Positions 6,487-10,356 of a stretch of DNA of 10,356 bases are shown piece by piece. Both the position numbers and the translations under genes were made by a program. Numbering within the stretch: position 1 is the stretch's first letter; every line of letters starts with the position of its first letter. Below the pieces are notes generated by a model. That model was not told the origin of the DNA. It saw only the letters and a program-made list of their open reading frames with translations, and searched no databases. This stretch comes from Burkholderiaceae bacterium (GTDB lineage Bacteria > Pseudomonadota > Gammaproteobacteria > Burkholderiales > Burkholderiaceae_C). The stretch spans positions 1 to 10,356 of the forward strand of contig JAOTTZ010000030.1 of NCBI GenBank assembly GCA_029864165.1. Reading direction: 5' to 3'.

Positions 6487-7850
6487 TCACCCTGCTTGCC
6501 TTCATCCTGACGCTCAGCGTGCTGATCGTCATCCACGAGTATGGGCACTACCGGGTGGCCGTCGCGTTTAACGTCAAGGTACTGCGGTTTTCGGTCGGAT
6601 TTGGGCGCGTGATCTGGCGGCGCCAGTCGACGCCAGACAGCACTGAGTTCGTCGTCTCGATGTTGCCGATCGGCGGCTATGTGCGCATGCTCGACGAGCG
6701 CGAGGGCGCAGTGCCGACGCATGAGCTGCACCGCGCTTTCAACCGCAAACCCTTGCTGCAACGCTCGGCCGTCGTCTGCGCGGGCCCGGCCGCCAACTTG
6801 CTGCTGGCAGTGTTGTTGTACGCAACGGCACACTGGATAGGCGTTGACGAGTTCAAGCCGGTTCTCGGCCTGCCAGTGGCCGGCAGCGTTGCCGATAGCG
6901 CAGGGCTGCGTTCGGGCGACTGGGTGCGCGAAATCTCAAATAATGGCGAGGATTGGAGCGAAGTGCGCTCTATGACCGACTTGCGCTGGGAACTCACACA
7001 GGCTGTTGTGGGCGGCCAGCGGAGCTATTTGCGCGTCACCGACTCGGCCGGTAGGGCGCGTCGGCAACTGGTGCTTGAAACCGATCGGCTGGATGCCGGC
7101 GACATCGATGCCGAGTTGGTGCAACGTATCGGCATCGGCGGGCCCTACAGCGCGCCGGTGCTCAGTTCACTCAAGCCCGACGGTCCGGCTGACAAGGCGG
7201 GGTTGCGCGCGGGCGACCAAGTGCTCAGTGTCGATGGCATCGACATTGTCGACGGTTCACAGCTGCGCGAGTTGATCCGTGCCTCGGCCAAGACGCAAAC
7301 CGCTGCCGCCATGCAATGGCGCGTTGAGCGGGATACGCAAGTGCTGGATGTGACCGTGCAACCCATGGTGGTTGTAGAGGGCTCCGCACGCGTCGGCCGC
7401 ATCGAGGCGTACATCGGGCGCACACCCGAAATGGTGACGGTGCGCTATGGGCCGATAGAAGGCGTGACGCGGGCATTTCGGCGCACTTGGGAGATGTCGG
7501 CGCTGACGCTCAAGATGTTTTCGCTGATGGTGATCGGTGACGCATCGCTGAAAAACTTGAGTGGGCCGCTAACCATCGCCGATTACGCTGGTCAATCGGT
7601 ACGCCTGGGCTTGGCCTACTATCTGGGCTTTTTGGCCATTGTGAGTGTCAGCTTGGGTGTACTCAACCTCCTGCCACTGCCCATGCTCGATGGTGGGCAC
7701 CTGATGTATTATCTTTTTGAAGCGATAACAGGGCGGCCGGTTTCGGGCGCTTGGCTAGAGTACTTGCAGCGCGCGGGGGTTGCAGTCTTGATGATGCTCA
7801 TGGCGCTGGCGCTCTACAACGATGTGGCCCGATTACTGAGCCTGTACTGA
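6483..7850 (+). CDS. rseP: Site-2 intramembrane zinc metalloprotease RseP
   Basis: RseP cuts the anti-sigma factor RseA within the inner membrane after its first cleavage by DegS, freeing sigma-E in the envelope stress response; it can also clear signal-peptide remnants. The product has 455 residues, close to the 450 of E. coli. The first membrane helix carries the zinc motif HEYGH at 18-22. A second helix lies near 96-115, two tandem PDZ domains near 118-205 and 215-300, and a third helix ends in LNLLPLPMLDGGH with the zinc-ligand Asp403. A last hydrophobic helix lies near 430-450. The start at 6483 overlaps the dxr stop by four bases and has a strong AGGAGG at 6469-6474, 8 bases upstream. 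It stands just before bamA and skp, themselves sigma-E targets in E. coli. Confidence 0.97.
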   Translation: MITLLAFILTLSVLIVIHEYGHYRVAVAFNVKVLRFSVGFGRVIWRRQSTPDSTEFVVSMLPIGGYVRMLDEREGAVPTHELHRAFNRKPLLQRSAVVCAGPAANLLLAVLLYATAHWIGVDEFKPVLGLPVAGSVADSAGLRSGDWVREISNNGEDWSEVRSMTDLRWELTQAVVGGQRSYLRVTDSAGRARRQLVLETDRLDAGDIDAELVQRIGIGGPYSAPVLSSLKPDGPADKAGLRAGDQVLSVDGIDIVDGSQLRELIRASAKTQTAAAMQWRVERDTQVLDVTVQPMVVVEGSARVGRIEAYIGRTPEMVTVRYGPIEGVTRAFRRTWEMSALTLKMFSLMVIGDASLKNLSGPLTIADYAGQSVRLGLAYYLGFLAIVSVSLGVLNLLPLPMLDGGHLMYYLFEAITGRPVSGAWLEYLQRAGVAVLMMLMALALYNDVARLLSLY

Positions 7851-7861
7851 CTTCCCTCCGC

Positions 7862-10168
7862 ATGCGCATTCCAAGAACTTGCTTGCAGAAGCTTCACGCC
7901 AGCGTCGCGTGCCTAGTGTTTTCTTTGGCGCTGTGGGCCGGCCTTGCCTGGGGCGTGGAACCCTTTGTGCTCAAAGATATACGTGTCGAAGGTCTGCAAC
8001 GCTCGGACGCTGGTACCGTATTCGCTGCGCTGCCCTTTCGCGTTGGCGATACTTACAACGATGAAAAGGGCGCGGCGGCCCTGCGTGCGCTTTTTTCCAC
8101 CGGGTTGTACAAGGACGTGCGTATTGATATCGACGGCGATGTCGTCGTCGTGATCGTGGACGAGCGATCGGTCGTGGGCCGCATCGACTTCACCGGCTTG
8201 AAAGAATTCGACAAAGATCAACTGGGAAAGTCGCTGAGAGATTTTGGTATTGGCGATGGTCTTCCGTTCGACAAGGCCCTGGCCGACCGCGCCGAGCAGG
8301 AGTTGAAGCGTCAATACCTCGCGCGCGGCTATTACGGCACCGAGGTGGTGACCACGATCACGCCGCAAGAACGCAACCGTGTCAACGTGACGTTCACCGT
8401 CAGCGAAGGCGAGGTGGCGCACATCACCGAAATCCGTATCGTCGGCAACCAGGCATTCTCAGAACGAACACTCAAGGGCTTGTTCGACCTCACGAGCAGC
8501 GGTTGGCTGACCTTCTATACCAAGTCAGACCGCTATTCGCGCGCCAAGCTCAACGCCGACCTTGAGACTTTGCGCGCCTACTACCTCAATCGCGGGTATC
8601 TGGAGTTCATCATCGAGTCGACGCAGGTAACTCTCTCGCCCAACAAGCAGGAAATCGCTATCACCGTCAACATCCGCGAGGGGCAGGTCTATACCGTCAC
8701 CGCCGTCAAGCTGGAGGGCGACTTTTTAGGTAAGGAAGACAAGTTCAAGACGCTGGTTCGCATCAAACCCGGCGAACCCTATCGCGCTGAGACCGTAGCC
8801 GCAACCACGAGCGACTTCGTTGATTTGTTTGCCACCTTTGGGTATGCCTTTGCACGCGTTGAAGCACAACCCGAGATCGACCGTGATACGGGCCAAGTCG
8901 TCGTGGTACTGCGGGCGAATCCGCTGCGCCGCGTGTACGTGCGCCGCATCAACGTTGCGGGCAACAGTCGCACCCGTGATGAGGTCGTGCGTCGCGAGTT
9001 CCGTCAACTCGAGGCCGCCTGGTACGACGGTCGCAAGGTCAAGCTGTCGCGCGACCGGGTCGATCGGCTCGGCTACTTCAGTGAAGTCGCCATCGATACG
9101 GCCGAAGTATCCGGCTCGCCTGATCAAGTCGACCTGACGGTCAACGTGAAGGAAAAGCCGACCGGCAATCTCTTGATCGGTGCGGGCTTTTCCAGCGCCG
9201 ACAAACTGGTGTTGACCGCGTCGGTCAAACAAGACAACGTCTTTGGTACCGGCAACTATCTGGGTATCGAAGTCAACACCAGCAAGTCGAGCCGGCTGTT
9301 GGTGCTGAGTACGGTAGACCCTTACTTCACCACTGACGGTGTCTCGCGCGCTATCGACCTTTACTACCGCACGTCCAGGCCGATCAACAGCCAGGGCGAG
9401 GATTACAAGCTCGTCACGCCGGGCGGCTCAGTGCGTTTTGGAATTCCGTTCAGCGAGTACGACACCGTTTTCATGGGCATTGGCTACGAGCGTACCGAAA
9501 TCCGCGGCGATACCGGTCTGCCTTTGATCTATAGGCTGTACAAGAGCGAGTTCGGCGAAGTCAGCAGCTCGATGCCGTTGACCGTGGGTTGGTCGCGCGA
9601 TGACCGTGACAGTGCTTTGGTTCCCAACGCAGGTAGCTACCAGCGTGTCAATGCGGACTGGTCGGTGGCTGGCGACGCCAAGTATCTGCGTGTCAACGCA
9701 CAGTACCAACAGTACTGGCCGCTGACCAAGCAGTACACCTTTGCCTTTAACTCCGAGGTAGGTTGGGGCAGAGGGCTGGGTGGCCGAGACTATCCCATCT
9801 TTAAGAACTTTTTTGGTGGCGGGTTGGGGTCGGTGCGCGCCTTTGACCAAGGCTCATTGGGCCAGGTCGATGTGACCGGCGCGTACATTGGAGGCACGCG
9901 CAGGGTCAACTTCAATGGCGAGTTTTACGTGCCTGTGCCGGGTGCGGGCAACGACCGCACCTTGCGCCTTTTTGGCTACGTCGACGCAGGCAATGTCTGG
10001 GGCGAGTCCGAAACAGTCGAACTTAACAGTTTGCGCGCATCAGCCGGCATTGGGTTGAGTTGGTTGTCTCCCGTGGGCCCACTCAAGCTGAGTTTTGGCA
10101 CCCCCATCCGCAAGCGGCCAGGCGATAGAATTCAGCGACTTCAATTCCAGATCGGGACCGCGTTCTAA
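7862..10168 (+). CDS. bamA: Outer membrane protein assembly factor BamA
   Basis: BamA is the Omp85-family core of the BAM complex, which folds and inserts beta-barrel proteins into the outer membrane. The product has 768 residues. A signal peptide covers about residues 1-31, with a hydrophobic core at 13-28 and probable cleavage before VEPF. Five POTRA domains follow to about residue 430; FVLKDIRVEGLQR opens the first. The 16-strand barrel runs to the C-terminal FQIGTAF, which ends in the expected Phe. The loop-6 motif, normally VRGF or VRGY, reads VRAF at 658-661. The frame is open upstream to 7751 inside rseP, but ATG 7862 gives the signal peptide and is the only in-frame ATG, GTG or TTG nearby. 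No Shine-Dalgarno is visible before it, so coupling to rseP, 11 bases away, is likely. The stop overlaps the next start by one base. Confidence 0.97.
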   Translation: MRIPRTCLQKLHASVACLVFSLALWAGLAWGVEPFVLKDIRVEGLQRSDAGTVFAALPFRVGDTYNDEKGAAALRALFSTGLYKDVRIDIDGDVVVVIVDERSVVGRIDFTGLKEFDKDQLGKSLRDFGIGDGLPFDKALADRAEQELKRQYLARGYYGTEVVTTITPQERNRVNVTFTVSEGEVAHITEIRIVGNQAFSERTLKGLFDLTSSGWLTFYTKSDRYSRAKLNADLETLRAYYLNRGYLEFIIESTQVTLSPNKQEIAITVNIREGQVYTVTAVKLEGDFLGKEDKFKTLVRIKPGEPYRAETVAATTSDFVDLFATFGYAFARVEAQPEIDRDTGQVVVVLRANPLRRVYVRRINVAGNSRTRDEVVRREFRQLEAAWYDGRKVKLSRDRVDRLGYFSEVAIDTAEVSGSPDQVDLTVNVKEKPTGNLLIGAGFSSADKLVLTASVKQDNVFGTGNYLGIEVNTSKSSRLLVLSTVDPYFTTDGVSRAIDLYYRTSRPINSQGEDYKLVTPGGSVRFGIPFSEYDTVFMGIGYERTEIRGDTGLPLIYRLYKSEFGEVSSSMPLTVGWSRDDRDSALVPNAGSYQRVNADWSVAGDAKYLRVNAQYQQYWPLTKQYTFAFNSEVGWGRGLGGRDYPIFKNFFGGGLGSVRAFDQGSLGQVDVTGAYIGGTRRVNFNGEFYVPVPGAGNDRTLRLFGYVDAGNVWGESETVELNSLRASAGIGLSWLSPVGPLKLSFGTPIRKRPGDRIQRLQFQIGTAF

Positions 10169-10356
10169 TGAAATTCTTTTTCGTCAAATCGGGTTTATTG
10201 GCTTGTTTGCTTGTGCTTGCCGCATGGGGGGTGCAGGCGCAGGGAGTCAAGATCGGCTATGTCAACAGCGATCGCGTGCTGCGAGAGTCGTTGCCGGCCA
10301 AGGCGGCGCAGAGAAAACTTGAGACCGAGTTCTCCAAGCGTGACAAGGAACTTGCC
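10168..10356 (+). CDS. skp: Periplasmic chaperone Skp/OmpH, N-terminal part
   Basis: Skp is a trimeric periplasmic chaperone that holds unfolded outer-membrane proteins on their way to BamA. Only the first 63 codons are inside the window, open to the right edge. The start ATG shares its A with the last base of the bamA stop (TAATG). A weak GGGA at 10154-10157 lies 10 bases upstream. Residues 1-24 form a typical signal peptide: a Lys at 2 and at 7, a hydrophobic stretch, and cleavage after VQA. The mature start, QGVKIGYVNSDRVLRES, is the family hallmark (KIGYV plus the S-x-R/K-VL segment). A charged helix beginning KAAQRKLETEF then leads into the coiled-coil arm. Its position directly after bamA is the usual one; lpxD is expected next but lies outside the window. 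Confidence 0.93.
   Translation, partial: MKFFFVKSGLLACLLVLAAWGVQAQGVKIGYVNSDRVLRESLPAKAAQRKLETEFSKRDKELA

Noticed and set aside
7751..7861. 37-codon upstream extension of bamA
   Set aside because: It overlaps the end of rseP, and the signal peptide begins at ATG 7862.

Overview
The window carries a conserved, GC-rich housekeeping cluster from a betaproteobacterium. It is most likely from the order Burkholderiales and looks Comamonadaceae-like. That placement rests on gene order (rpsB-tsf-pyrH-frr-uppS-cdsA-dxr-rseP-bamA-skp/ompH) and on remembered wording of the proteins, such as the S2 N-terminus and the PyrH, RseP and BamA C-terminal sequences. No database search was possible. All ten recognised genes lie on the + strand and form one tightly packed transcription unit. 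I saw no frameshift, insertion element, CRISPR array, tRNA or rRNA.

Layout. Positions 1-496 are non-coding or undecided. They hold an AT-rich promoter-like island near 305-315, overlapping inverted repeats just upstream of it, another hairpin at 78-99, the rpsB leader, and a minus-strand reading frame that stays open to the left edge. The divergent map gene often found next to rpsB is not recognisable here. Then come rpsB (497-1243), an intrinsic terminator or attenuator (1272-1296), tsf (1369-2277), pyrH (2299-3009), frr (3019-3579), uppS (3671-4435), cdsA (4438-5283), dxr (5302-6486), rseP (6483-7850), bamA (7862-10168) and the first 63 codons of skp/ompH (10168 to the right edge).

How the genes fit together. 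The first four serve translation and nucleotide supply: ribosomal protein S2, elongation factor EF-Ts, UMP kinase and ribosome recycling factor. The next three serve envelope lipid synthesis. DXR makes the isoprenoid precursor MEP, UppS builds the C55 undecaprenyl carrier for peptidoglycan and O-antigen, and CdsA makes CDP-diacylglycerol for phospholipids. The last three serve the outer membrane: RseP cleaves the anti-sigma factor in the envelope stress response, BamA inserts outer-membrane proteins, and Skp chaperones them across the periplasm. Junctions tighten along the cluster (dxr/rseP overlap by ATGA, bamA/skp by one base), which suggests translational coupling.

I found no undescribed system. 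The points worth a second look are modest: the undecided region upstream of rpsB with mutually exclusive hairpins, the terminator inside the operon, an Ala in place of the conserved Gly of the BamA VRGF motif, and start sites of pyrH and bamA without a recognisable Shine-Dalgarno sequence.
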